A DNA stretch of 24,313 nucleotides from Streptosporangiaceae bacterium (GTDB lineage: Bacteria > Actinomycetota > Actinomycetes > Streptosporangiales > Streptosporangiaceae). Below the pieces are notes generated by a model, which was given only the letters and a program-made list of their open reading frames with translations, searched no databases and had not been told where the DNA came from. Numbering within the stretch: the stretch's first letter is position 1; every line of letters starts with the position of its first letter. The translations under genes were made by a program, and so were the position numbers. Positions 15,201 through 23,307 of the stretch are shown piece by piece. The stretch covers positions 1 to 24,313 of the forward strand of contig JASHOI010000481.1 in NCBI GenBank assembly GCA_030041195.1, written 5' to 3'.

Positions 15201-15415
15201 TCAAGCAGGCCACCGGGAAAGGCCGCCCGTGGGCCCCGGCGACGTCCACCAGTAACGGCAGTTGCCGCACGCCTGCAGGCAGCCGACCGACGTCACGTTA
15301 TATCCGGTCCCAGTCACGTTCATGGTCACGCCGTCGATCACGCAACTGCCGGAGACCGTACCCAGCGGGACGGACGGCAGCCAGGCGAACTGCTTGTCAC
15401 GCTGGCGAGCCGGGC
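15201..15415 (-). pseudogene. Orphan Cys-rich coding-like fragment without a start, unknown protein
   Basis: On the minus strand, directly after the uvrA stop, one frame stays open for about 70 codons to a TGA at 15201. It has high GC3 and protein-like content: QRDKQFAWLPSVPLG, then SGSCVIDGVTMNVTGTGY, CLQACGNCRYWWTSP. There is no ATG/GTG/TTG with a Shine-Dalgarno at its beginning; the earliest candidates are the internal GTG and ATG near the middle, giving 40-47 residues. Four Cys are present, three close together. It may be the 3' end of a gene cut by a rearrangement beside uvrA, or a short Cys-rich peptide gene. I do not recognise it. Confidence 0.33.
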
Positions 15416-18280
15416 CTAAGCGTTCAGGATCTTCTTCAGGAACTGGCCGGTGTAGCTGTCATCGACCTGCGCGACTTCTTCGGGGGTCCCGGTCGCGATC
15501 ACGTCACCGCCGCGGGAACCGCCCTCGGGGCCGAGGTCGATCACCCAGTCCGCCGTCTTGATCACGTCGAGGTTGTGCTCGATCACGATGACCGTGTTGC
15601 CGCCGTCCACGAGCCGGCCGAGCACCCCGAGCAGCTTGCGGATGTCGTCGAAGTGCAGGCCGGTCGTTGGCTCGTCGAGCACGTAGATCGTCCGCCCGGC
15701 GGACCGCCGCTGCAGCTCTGAGGCCAGCTTGACCCGCTGCGCCTCGCCGCCGGACAGCGTCGGGGCGGGCTGGCCGAGCCGCACGTAGCCGAGCCCCACG
15801 TCCACCAGCGTCTTCAGGTGCCGGTGGATGGCCGGGATCGCCTCGAAGAACTCGGCGGCCTCCTCGATCGGCATGTTCAGCACGTCGGAGATCGTCTTGC
15901 CCTTGTAGTGCACCTGCAGGGTGTCGGTGTTGTAGCGGGCGCCGTGGCAGACCTCGCACGGCACGTACACGTCCGGCAGGAACTGCATCTCGATCTTGAT
16001 GGTGCCGTCGCCGGCGCACGCCTCGCACCGGCCGCCCTTGACGTTGAACGAGAACCGGCCCGGCTGGTAGCCGCGCACCTTCGCCTCGGTGGTCTGCGCG
16101 AACAGCCGCCGCACGTGGTCGAACACGCCGGTGTAGGTGGCCGGGTTGGACCTCGGCGTCCGGCCGATCGGGCCCTGGTCGACGTGCACGACCTTGTCCA
16201 GCTGCTGCATGCCGGTGACCCGGGTGTGCTTGCCCGGCACGATCCTGGTGCCGTTCAGCTCCTTGGCCAGCGCGCTGTACAGGATGTCGTTGACCAGGGT
16301 CGACTTGCCGGATCCGGATACCCCGGTGACCGCGATGAAGCAGCCGAGCGGGAACGCCACGTCAACGCCGCGCAGGTTGTGCTCGCTGGCGCCCTTGACC
16401 ACGACTTCCCTGTTCTTGGAGCGCTTGCGGCGCTGTTTGGGCAGCGGGATCGACTCACGGCCGGTCAGGTACGCCCCGGTCAGCGAGTCCTTGCTCTCCA
16501 GCAGTTCCTGCACCGGGCCGGACACCACGATGTTGCCGCCGTGCTCGCCCGCTCGCGGCCCGATGTCGACCACCCAGTCGGCGGCGCGGATGGTGTCCTC
16601 GTCGTGCTCGACGACGATCAGGGTGTTGCCGAGGTCACGCAGCCTGGTCAGGGTTTCCAGCAGCCGGTGGTTGTCGCGCTGATGCAGGCCGATCGACGGC
16701 TCGTCCAGCACGTACAGCACGCCGACCAGGCCGGAGCCGATCTGGGTGGCCAGCCGGATCCGCTGCGCCTCGCCGCCCGCCAGCGTCGCCGACGCGCGGT
16801 CCAGGGTCAGGTAGTCGAGCCCCACGTCGAGCAGGAAGCCGAGCCGGGAGTTGACCTCCTTGAGGATCCGCCCGGCGATCTGCTGGTCCCGGTCGGACAG
16901 CTCCAGCTCGAGCAGGCGCTTGGCCAGCTCCCCGATCGGCAGCGCGCAGAACTCGGCGATCGACTGGCCGTCCACGGTCACCGCGAGCGACACCGGCTTC
17001 AGCCGCGCCCCGTTGCAGACCGGGCACGGAACCTCGCGCATGAACCCGGCGTACCGCTCCCGGCTGGAATCACTCTCCGCCTCGGAGTGCCGCCGCTCGA
17101 TGTACGGGATCGCGCCCTCGAAGTTCGTGTAGTAGGAGCGCTCACGCCCGTACCGGTTCTTGTACCTGACGTGCACCTGCTTGTCGTAGCCGCGCAGCAG
17201 CGCGGTGTGGGCCGCGGCGGGCAGCCGCTCCCAGGGCGTGTCCACGGTGAACCCGAGCGCGTCGCCGAGCGCCTCGATCAGCCGCATGAAGTAGTCGCTG
17301 ACGTGGCCGCCGCTCCACGGGCCGATCGCGCCCTCGGCGAGGGTCTTGGCCGGGTCGGAGACCACCAGCTCGGGGTCGACCTCCATCCGCGTGCCCAGGC
17401 CGGTGCAGTCCGGGCAGGCGCCCCAGGGCGAGTTGAACGAGAACGACCGGGGCTCCATCTCGTCAAAGGACAGGTCGTCGTACAGGCACGCCAGGTGCTC
17501 GGAGAACATCCGCTCGCGGTGCGGGTCGTCTTCCGGCAGGTCGACGAAGTCGAGCACGACCACGCCGCCAGACAGGTTGAGGGCGGTCTCCACCGAGTCG
17601 GTCAGCCTGCGCCTGGCCGATTCCTTCACATCCAGCCGGTCGACGACGACCTCGATGTTGTGCTTCTCGTACTTCTTCAGCGCTGGCAGGTCACCCGGGG
17701 CGCCTGCGCCCACGCTGTCCAGCCGGATGATGACACCGTCGACCCTGGCCCGGGAGTAGCCCTTGGCCTGCAGCTCGCGCAGCATCTCGCCGTACTCGCC
17801 CTTGCGGCCGCGCACCACCGGCGCCAGCACCTGGAACCTGGTTCCCTCGTCCAGCTCGAGCACCCGGTCCACGATCTGCTGTGGGCTCTGCCGCGCGATC
17901 GGCCGGCCGCAGATCGGGCAGTGCGGCTTCCCCACCCGCGCGTACAGCAGCCGCAGGTAATCGTAGACCTCGGTGATCGTGCCGACCGTTGAGCGCGGGT
18001 TGCGTCCGGCCGCCTTCTGGTCGATGGACACCGCCGGGGACAGCCCGTCGATGAAGTCCACGTCGGGCTTGTCCATCTGGCCGAGGAACTGCCGGGCGTA
18101 CGCGGACAGCGACTCGACGTACCGGCGCTGGCCCTCGGCGAAGATCGTGTCAAATGCCAGGCTCGACTTCCCGGATCCGGACAGGCCGGTGAAGACGATC
18201 AGGGCGTCACGCGGCAGGTCAAGCGAAACGTCCTTGAGGTTGTGCTCGCGCGCACCACGGACGACGAGACGATCAGCCAC
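15416..18280 (-). CDS. uvrA: UvrA, excinuclease ABC subunit A
   Basis: The product has 954 residues, close to the usual 940-970. UvrA is the ATPase that finds damaged DNA for nucleotide excision repair and loads UvrB. Two ABC modules are visible: Walker [10 protein letters not shown] (near 32-40) with [14 protein letters not shown], and GVSGSGKST (near 652) with [15 protein letters not shown]. Zinc-binding CxxC pairs are CPICG, CPDCTG, CPVCNG, CEACAG and CEVCHG. The GTG at 18280 ([16 protein letters not shown]) is the normal actinobacterial start. The open frame runs to 18487, and an ATG at 18340 lies at the -10 box of the candidate promoter, so it cannot be in the message. A GGAGG about 12 nt upstream is a distant Shine-Dalgarno. 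Confidence 0.97.
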   Translation of the reverse strand: MADRLVVRGAREHNLKDVSLDLPRDALIVFTGLSGSGKSSLAFDTIFAEGQRRYVESLSAYARQFLGQMDKPDVDFIDGLSPAVSIDQKAAGRNPRSTVGTITEVYDYLRLLYARVGKPHCPICGRPIARQSPQQIVDRVLELDEGTRFQVLAPVVRGRKGEYGEMLRELQAKGYSRARVDGVIIRLDSVGAGAPGDLPALKKYEKHNIEVVVDRLDVKESARRRLTDSVETALNLSGGVVVLDFVDLPEDDPHRERMFSEHLACLYDDLSFDEMEPRSFSFNSPWGACPDCTGLGTRMEVDPELVVSDPAKTLAEGAIGPWSGGHVSDYFMRLIEALGDALGFTVDTPWERLPAAAHTALLRGYDKQVHVRYKNRYGRERSYYTNFEGAIPYIERRHSEAESDSSRERYAGFMREVPCPVCNGARLKPVSLAVTVDGQSIAEFCALPIGELAKRLLELELSDRDQQIAGRILKEVNSRLGFLLDVGLDYLTLDRASATLAGGEAQRIRLATQIGSGLVGVLYVLDEPSIGLHQRDNHRLLETLTRLRDLGNTLIVVEHDEDTIRAADWVVDIGPRAGEHGGNIVVSGPVQELLESKDSLTGAYLTGRESIPLPKQRRKRSKNREVVVKGASEHNLRGVDVAFPLGCFIAVTGVSGSGKSTLVNDILYSALAKELNGTRIVPGKHTRVTGMQQLDKVVHVDQGPIGRTPRSNPATYTGVFDHVRRLFAQTTEAKVRGYQPGRFSFNVKGGRCEACAGDGTIKIEMQFLPDVYVPCEVCHGARYNTDTLQVHYKGKTISDVLNMPIEEAAEFFEAIPAIHRHLKTLVDVGLGYVRLGQPAPTLSGGEAQRVKLASELQRRSAGRTIYVLDEPTTGLHFDDIRKLLGVLGRLVDGGNTVIVIEHNLDVIKTADWVIDLGPEGGSRGGDVIATGTPEEVAQVDDSYTGQFLKKILNA

Positions 18281-18338
18281 TTTGTGCTCAGTCCTCCGGG
18301 TTTGACGGCGGTCTTCGGGGTCGGGTGGATGCTGCGCC

Positions 18339-18361
18339 ATCGTATCCGGCGGGTCTGACAA
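18339..18361 (-). promoter_or_regulatory. RecA-NDp-like (PafBC-type) DNA damage promoter of uvrA
   Basis: On the minus strand TTGTCA-GAC, 8 nt, TACGAT reads from 18361 to 18339. This fits the known mycobacterial RecA-independent DNA damage promoter, TTGTCRGTG-N8-TANNNT, at the two core boxes and in spacing, though GTG is GAC here. Transcription would begin near 18332, about 50 nt before the GTG of uvrA. No LexA box (GAAC-N4-GTTC) was noticed. The match is visible in sequence; the control by PafBC is inference. Confidence 0.6.
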
Positions 18362-18491
18362 ACTCGGCGCGTTCGGCACCCCCGCCGCCGCCCGGGGCGA
18401 TCCCGCGGGCCCGCGCCCGCCGCGCCGCGCGCATCCGCATTGCGGTAACCCGCAACCCGGTCCGCCGATTCCCGCCGCAGGGGGCACCGCG

Positions 18492-18519
18492 GGGCGGCGC
18501 GGTCCCGGTGACGCCGCCC
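18492..18519 (-). terminator. Possible terminator hairpin of the GH12 cellulase gene
   Basis: GGGCGGCG (18492-18499) and CGCCGCCC (18512-18519) make a perfect 8-bp stem with a 12-nt loop, 18 nt after the stop on the minus strand. There is no T-tract. Confidence 0.37.
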
Positions 18520-18537
18520 GCTGCGGCCCGCCGGCGG

Positions 18538-19737
18538 TCAGCTGCAGGAGAGGCCCGGCGGCGCGTTATTGCTGCCGGTGTAGGTGGCGGTGAAGCCGAC
18601 TATGGCCGTCCCACCCGGGGCCAGGGTGCCGTCATACGAGAGGTTGCTGACGGTCACGGCCTCCCCGGATTGCGTATCGCTGCCGTTCCACAGGTCGTTG
18701 ATCTCCTGGTCGCCCGGGAACGTCCAGCTCGTGACCCAGCCGCTGAGCGTGCTGGAACTGGTGTTTGTGATCACGACCTGCCCCTGGAAGCCGCCGGACC
18801 AGCTGTTGACCAGCGAGTAGACGGCCGAGCAGGAAGACGTGCCGGCCGAGGGGCTGGAGCTGGCCGACGGGCTGGCGCTGGCTGACGGGCTGGCGCTGGC
18901 TGACGGGCTCGCCGGTGCAGTCGCGCCCGGCGACGCGCTGCCCGATATGTTCACCGAGAACGAGTTGGTCGCCAGGCCGGCCCCGCCCTGCCAGAGCTCG
19001 AACCCGGCCTCGATGTCGATGAGGTAACAGGAACTGGGCAGGTAGCCGCGGCTCACCGCATCCTGGGCCAGCGTCCCGATGTCCAGGTTGGTCACCGAGG
19101 TGGTGCCGCTGGTCATGTCGTACGTGATGGTGTTCCAGGTCGACTGCGCGCCCTCCCAGATGTCGTACGTGTTGCCGCCGACGGTGACGTCGCTGGCGAT
19201 CGTGGAACCGAACGGCTGGACGCTGCCGTCGTGGTTGAGCCATACCATCAGCTCGGTGCAGTCGGGCTGGCCGGATGTGGTCGGCGTCTGGTTGAACCAG
19301 ATGTCGTACGCCACGTCATAGGCGTTGCTGCTGCCCCCGGGCTGGGTGGTGCTCCAGCTCGTCGTCACCGTGCCCGGGGTGAGGCTGGAGACCACGATCG
19401 GGTCAGATGTCAGCCCGCCCGAACTGCAGTTGCCCCAGTGGCAGCCCTGGTATATCGACGGATAGGCGCCTGGCGACCCGTCGGTCGCGTTGTCGATACC
19501 CGAGTTCGCCACCGTGAAGTCGGCGTTGCCGTCGGTGCTGACGCACTCCGAGGCGCCGGAGTCGTATTCGTTGTTCTGGACGGTGTACGTCCCGCCATCC
19601 GCCGAGGCGGTCTGCTCCTGGCAGAGCGTGGCGGTCGCGGCCCGGGCGCTCGGGTCGGCGAGCCAGACGGCCCCGGCGCCGGCTAACGCAATTCCCAGCG
19701 CGGCGACGATCGTCAGCAGCGGCTTGGGTCGGGCCAT
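18538..19737 (-). CDS. Secreted GH12 endoglucanase with C-terminal CBM2
   Basis: The product has 399 residues. It carries a signal peptide (about 1-33, [18 protein letters not shown], ending ARA), then a GH12 catalytic domain (about 35-266), a Ser/Ala/Pro linker (267-302) and a family 2 carbohydrate-binding module (303-399). GH12 catalytic residues are E162 in [11 protein letters not shown] (nucleophile) and E247 in GFELWQGG (acid/base). The CBM2 shows C303 and C398 (a likely disulfide) and the cellulose-facing Trp pattern W313, W334/W338, W350. Enzymes of this type cut cellulose or beta-glucans outside the cell. The ATG follows AGGAGG at about 7 nt. The characteristic CebR operator (a TGGGAGCGCTCCCA-type palindrome) was not found upstream. 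Confidence 0.93.
   Translation of the reverse strand: MARPKPLLTIVAALGIALAGAGAVWLADPSARAATATLCQEQTASADGGTYTVQNNEYDSGASECVSTDGNADFTVANSGIDNATDGSPGAYPSIYQGCHWGNCSSGGLTSDPIVVSSLTPGTVTTSWSTTQPGGSSNAYDVAYDIWFNQTPTTSGQPDCTELMVWLNHDGSVQPFGSTIASDVTVGGNTYDIWEGAQSTWNTITYDMTSGTTSVTNLDIGTLAQDAVSRGYLPSSCYLIDIEAGFELWQGGAGLATNSFSVNISGSASPGATAPASPSASASPSASASPSASSSPSAGTSSCSAVYSLVNSWSGGFQGQVVITNTSSSTLSGWVTSWTFPGDQEINDLWNGSDTQSGEAVTVSNLSYDGTLAPGGTAIVGFTATYTGSNNAPPGLSCS
18866..18909 (-). repeat. 18-bp tandem repeat coding the GH12-CBM2 linker
   Basis: GACGGGCTGGCGCTGGCT occurs twice (18866-18883, 18884-18901) and a partial third follows (18902-18909). On the coding strand it gives repeated Ser-Ala-Ser-Pro blocks of the linker. 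Copy number could vary by slippage. Confidence 0.75.
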
Positions 19738-19817
19738 GGTCGTGCCTCCTAAGAAAGTGTTGGCAGTGACACAGCTCCCCGGGGGTCACCGTACGCACCA
19801 AGCGTCACGGGCCGCCA

Positions 19818-19830
19818 CCCCCCTGGGGGG
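19818..19830. repeat. Perfect C/G palindrome in the divergent intergenic region
   Basis: CCCCCCTGGGGGG is a self-complementary 13-mer between the divergent GH12 and MBL genes. Just downstream, GCCGGCC and GGCCGGC arms (from 19834 and near 19857) allow another hairpin. Function unknown; it may be a binding site or merely GC-rich structure. Confidence 0.4.
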
Positions 19831-19883
19831 CATGCCGGCCAGCGCCGGCGAGGAGCCGGCCGGCGGTCTCGGCGGCCGTCCCC

Positions 19884-19889
19884 TAAGCT
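19884..19889 (+). promoter_or_regulatory. Putative -10 box of the MBL gene
   Basis: TAAGCT lies 76 nt before the ATG at 19965. A TTG codon at 19896 is 6 nt after it and in frame with the MBL protein, so either a leaderless TTG start or a 69-nt leader is possible. No good -35 is seen. Confidence 0.4.
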
Positions 19890-19964
19890 GCCGAATTGGG
19901 CGTTACCCGCGCCACGCGGGGAGCTGCAGTTCCGCGGTGCGACACCTGCGACGGATGGAGAGAC

Positions 19965-20630
19965 ATGACTTACACAGGCGACGTCAGCGTCGGCGGGCCG
20001 GCCGACACCAGGGAACTTCCCGGGCTCACCATCACGAAGGTCTCCGTCGGCCCCATGGACAACAACGCCTACCTGCTGCGGTCCACCAGCACGGGGGAAC
20101 TGCTCCTGATCGACGCGGCGAACGACGCCGATACCCTGCTGGGCCTGATCGGGGACACCCCGCTGGCCACGATCGTCACCACGCACCAGCACTTTGATCA
20201 TTGGCAGGCGCTGCGGGCGGTCCAGCAGGCGACCGGCGCGAAGACCGCCGCCCATCCCGAGGACATCGGGCCGCTCCCGTTGACCCCCACCGACCTGGTG
20301 CGGCACGGCGACACGATCAGGGTGGGGGACGCCGAGCTATCCGTGATCCACCTGCGCGGGCACACCCCGGGCAGCATCGCGCTGGTCTACGACGCGGGCG
20401 GCGCGCTCGCCGACCAGCCGCACCTGTTCACCGGCGATTCCCTGTTCCCCGGCGGGCCCGGCAACACCCAGCACGACCCGGAGCGCTTTGGCCAGCTCAT
20501 GGATGACCTCGAGGCGCGGGTGTTCGCCGAACTGCCGGACGGCACCTGGGTGTACCCGGGCCACGGCAAGGACACCACGCTCGGGGCCGAGCGCCCGCAC
20601 GTGCCGGAGTGGCGGGCCCGGGGCTGGTAG
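19965..20630 (+). CDS. MBL-fold metal-dependent hydrolase
   Basis: The product has 221 residues and the metallo-beta-lactamase fold of the glyoxalase II/hydrolase type. The metal motif is THQHFDHW (H-x-H-x-D-H). Later ligands lie in LRGHTPGSIALVY, LFTGDSLFPGGPGNTQ and VYPGHGKDTTLG. The substrate is unknown; thioesters and lactones are typical. The ATG at 19965 is preferred because GGAGAG lies 2 nt before it; the alternative TTG at 19896 would add 23 residues (DTCDGWRD and others). From memory, MBL hydrolases of this type often lie beside uvrA in actinomycetes; here the cellulase gene sits between. It is followed after 14 nt by the flavoprotein gene. Confidence 0.87.
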   Translation: MTYTGDVSVGGPADTRELPGLTITKVSVGPMDNNAYLLRSTSTGELLLIDAANDADTLLGLIGDTPLATIVTTHQHFDHWQALRAVQQATGAKTAAHPEDIGPLPLTPTDLVRHGDTIRVGDAELSVIHLRGHTPGSIALVYDAGGALADQPHLFTGDSLFPGGPGNTQHDPERFGQLMDDLEARVFAELPDGTWVYPGHGKDTTLGAERPHVPEWRARGW

Positions 20631-20644
20631 CGGGCGGCGGCACC

Positions 20645-21742
20645 ATGGACGCCCAGTATGACGTTGTTGTCGTCGGCGCCGGCCTGCTCGGCCTGGCGAG
20701 CGCGCGGGCGCTGGCCCGCCGAGGCCACGAGGTCGTCCTGCTGGAGCAGGGGGCCGAGATCGGGCATGAGGCCTGCGGCTCAAAGGGCAGCTGCCGGATC
20801 TTCCGGCTGGGCCACGACGACGCGCGGTGGGTCAGCATGGCCATGCGCGCCCGCGGGCCCTGGGCCGAGCTCGAGGACGAGTGCGGCCAGCGGCTGCTGC
20901 ATCCGACGCCACAGCTCACCTTCGGCGGGCAGCTGGACGCGATCCACGACGCCATGCTCGAGGCGGGCGCGCCGCATGAGCTGCTGACCGAGGCCGAGGC
21001 GGCGGCGCGGTTCCCCGGCATTGCGACCGGTGGCCCCGCGATGCTGGAGCCGGAGTCCCGCGTGATCAGTGCCGACGCGACGCTCCGGGCGCTCGCGGCC
21101 GCGGTACCCGACATCCGCACCGGCACCACCGTGACCGGCATAGCGGACGACGGCCGCCGGGTGACCGTCCACACCACATCCGGCCCGGTCTCGGCCGGCG
21201 CCGCCGTGGTGTGCACCGGCCCGTGGACCACCGCGCTGCTCGCCGGGAGCGGCATCGCGGTGCCCTCCGAGGCCACCCTGGAGCAGGTCGGCTACCTCGC
21301 GACCGCGGGCGCGCCGGACCCGGCCTTGCCGATCCTGGTTTCCTACACCCGGCCGGAGCCCTACGCGCTGCCGGTGCCGGGCGCGGCGCTCTACAAGATC
21401 GGGTTCCATCGCACCGGGCCGGTGATCGACCCCCGCAGCCAGGAGCAACGGCCGGACAGCGACCTCACCGCGCTGCTGACCGGGCTGGCGCGCCAGTACC
21501 TGCCGGGCCTTGACCCCGTCCTGGTGCAGACCGAGCGCTGCGTGTACGACAACAGCCCGGACGAGGATTTCATCGTGGACCGGATCGGCCGGATCGTGAT
21601 CGGCAGCGGCACATCCGGACACGGGTTCAAGTTCGGGCCGCTGCTCGGCGAGTGGCTCGCCGACCTGGCCACCGGCCGCGGCCCGGACCCCGCGGCCGGA
21701 CGGTTCTCGCTGAGCCGGTTCGCCGCGGCCGGCGCTCACTGA
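20645..21742 (+). CDS. FAD-dependent oxidoreductase, sarcosine oxidase/N-methyltryptophan oxidase-like
   Basis: The product has 365 residues and is close in length and layout to monomeric sarcosine oxidase. The dinucleotide motif is VVVGAGLLGLASARALA (G11-x-G-x-x-G16), ending at E34. The segment SCRIFRLGHDD matches the active-site Arg region. C299 in RCVYDNSPDEDFIVD aligns with the cysteine that binds FAD covalently in this family, and K329 in GHGFKFGP with the oxygen-activating lysine. So FAD is probably covalent and the substrate an N-methyl or secondary amine; its identity is open. The ATG at 20645 begins MDAQYDVVVVGAG; the upstream GTG at 20609 is inside the MBL gene. Its stop overlaps the convergent sortase stop by 7 nt. 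Confidence 0.9.
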   Translation: MDAQYDVVVVGAGLLGLASARALARRGHEVVLLEQGAEIGHEACGSKGSCRIFRLGHDDARWVSMAMRARGPWAELEDECGQRLLHPTPQLTFGGQLDAIHDAMLEAGAPHELLTEAEAAARFPGIATGGPAMLEPESRVISADATLRALAAAVPDIRTGTTVTGIADDGRRVTVHTTSGPVSAGAAVVCTGPWTTALLAGSGIAVPSEATLEQVGYLATAGAPDPALPILVSYTRPEPYALPVPGAALYKIGFHRTGPVIDPRSQEQRPDSDLTALLTGLARQYLPGLDPVLVQTERCVYDNSPDEDFIVDRIGRIVIGSGTSGHGFKFGPLLGEWLADLATGRGPDPAAGRFSLSRFAAAGAH

Positions 21743-22413
21743 ACCAGGACGGCGTACACGATCACGTTGCTCAGGTAGTGCCCGGTCGCGTAGTCGAACG
21801 TGCCGCCGCAGGTGATCAGGCGCAGCTGGGCGTTGGGCTCCGGCCCGTACACGGCCTGGGTGGGGAAGCGGGTCTTGAGGTAGCTGTGCACGGCGGTCAC
21901 CTGGAACACGGCCAGCGATCCGTTGGCCCGCCGCACGTAGACGCGGTTGCCCGGGCGCAGCAGCCGCAGCCGGAAGAACACCCCGGGCCCGCTCACCGAG
22001 TCGATGTGCCCGGCGATCACGGCCGAGCCGACGGCGCCGGGCCGGGCGCTTCCCGTGTACCAGCCGGCCACCGCCGTGGACGCGGGCACCTGCAGCGCGC
22101 CGGACGCGGTGATCCCGAGGCGGACCAGCGGGGTGCGCACGCCGATCGCCGGGATGACCAGGCCGGTCGGCTTCGGCACGAACTGCGGCGACGGCTGCGG
22201 CACCGGCGCCTGTTTGCCGACGGGCACCGGGACCAGCGTCGGCTTCCCCACCGGCGTCGCGGGGCGGCCGGTCCGGCTGGCCACCGTGAGCCCGGTGACG
22301 CTGGCGCCGACCACCAGGAGGCCGCCGATCAGCGCGGCGGCAGCGGCCGGCCGGCGCACCACCCGGATGGGCGAGATGTGCCGGCCGACTCGCTTCCTCA
22401 GATCACCGCGCAT
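21736..22413 (-). CDS. Class F-like sortase
   Basis: The product has 225 residues. It has an N-terminal membrane anchor (about 23-43, AAAAALIGGLLVVGASVTGL), a Pro-rich spacer and a sortase domain. Visible motifs are IPAIGVRTPLVRLG, AGHIDSVSGPGVFFRL (catalytic H136) and LRLITCGGTFDYATGHY (catalytic C202). The domain matches the actinobacterial class F group. The catalytic Arg expected after the Cys is not visible: the last 22 residues (GGTFDYATGHYLSNVIVYAVLV) contain none, though R198 precedes the Cys. The ATG overlaps the end of the DUF4397 gene by 11 nt and lacks a Shine-Dalgarno, so translation is probably coupled. Its substrate may be the adjacent DUF4397 protein. Confidence 0.86.
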   Translation of the reverse strand: MRGDLRKRVGRHISPIRVVRRPAAAAALIGGLLVVGASVTGLTVASRTGRPATPVGKPTLVPVPVGKQAPVPQPSPQFVPKPTGLVIPAIGVRTPLVRLGITASGALQVPASTAVAGWYTGSARPGAVGSAVIAGHIDSVSGPGVFFRLRLLRPGNRVYVRRANGSLAVFQVTAVHSYLKTRFPTQAVYGPEPNAQLRLITCGGTFDYATGHYLSNVIVYAVLVQ

Positions 22414-23272
22414 GCATAGCGGGGCGGCGCCGGCGGCGCAGCCGGAGCACCCCGCCGACCGCGACCAGCAGCCCCGCCGCTGCCGCGCCCGCCCATGGCA
22501 GCAGCGCCGCACCGGGGCGTGCCGCGGTGCCGCCGAACCCGGTCTGCGCGCCGCCCACCGGCATGACCTTGCTGCCCGACGAGTCCACCAGGCTGGTCAG
22601 CCCCAGGTGGCCCGAATCATCCAGCACGACGACGGTGTAGATGGTGTCGGCCGCGAACGTGAACGTGCCGCTCCCGTGCTCGCTCTCCCCGGTCGCCGTG
22701 ACCGTGACCGTTCCCGGCGTGACCGCCTTGTAGGAGGTCACCGTCGTGAAGTTGAGATCGGTCCCGAGCGTTGTCGAGCCCGCGGTGACGGTGACCGAGG
22801 TCTGGTGCATCGACGCCTGGATCACCCGCACCAGCGCGGTGTTGCGCGCCATCGCCAGGCTGTCGTCGATCACCTGCAGCCGCAGGCCGGCCTCCGGCCC
22901 CATGCCCGCGACGGTGTAAGCATGGCCGCTGACCACGTCGATCGTGGTGGACAGCACCGGCTTGGAGGACGCCGAGGCGCCGGCGGCCCGCATCGCGACC
23001 GTGTACTCGCCGCTGGGCACCGACTCGTACGGTGACACCTCGCCGTAGGCGACGTGGTCCAGCACGACCATCGCGCTGGGGTCGCCGAACGAGTACAGAT
23101 AGACGTCAACCGCTGGCGTGTTCGGCGACAGGTGCGCGAGCCTCAGGTAGCCGGTTCCGGTGGACGCGGACGCGGCCGTGGCACCCATTCCGAGCAGCCC
23201 GGCCAGGCCGAGCGCCAGCGCGGACGTGGTGACCAATCTGGTCAGCCACGCCGCCTTTCGTGACACATTCAT
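22403..23272 (-). CDS. DUF4397 domain surface protein, probable sortase partner
   Basis: The product has 289 residues. A signal peptide (1 to about 37, ending TAASA) is followed by a DUF4397 domain (about 41-155, beginning YLRLAHLSPNTPAVDVYL) and a second beta-rich stretch (VRVIQASMHQTSVTVTAG). The C-terminus has a sorting-signal layout: a membrane helix (PWAGAAAAGLLVAVGGVL, about 257-277) and a basic tail RLRRRRRP. No LPxTG is present; the segment before the helix reads GGAQTGFGGTAARPGAALLPW. The ATG follows GGAGGGG at 4 nt. It is probably a cell-surface protein anchored by the overlapping sortase; this partnership is inferred from gene order. Confidence 0.87.
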   Translation of the reverse strand: MNVSRKAAWLTRLVTTSALALGLAGLLGMGATAASASTGTGYLRLAHLSPNTPAVDVYLYSFGDPSAMVVLDHVAYGEVSPYESVPSGEYTVAMRAAGASASSKPVLSTTIDVVSGHAYTVAGMGPEAGLRLQVIDDSLAMARNTALVRVIQASMHQTSVTVTAGSTTLGTDLNFTTVTSYKAVTPGTVTVTATGESEHGSGTFTFAADTIYTVVVLDDSGHLGLTSLVDSSGSKVMPVGGAQTGFGGTAARPGAALLPWAGAAAAGLLVAVGGVLRLRRRRRPAMHAR

Positions 23273-23307
23273 GCTCCCCTCCCTGTTTTTGCTGCTGGCC
23301 GCTGGCC

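Noticed and set aside
15818..17992. 724-codon open frame on the plus strand opposite uvrA
   Set aside because: uvrA on the other strand is unmistakable; the plus-strand frame has low-complexity His/Val/Arg content caused by high GC.
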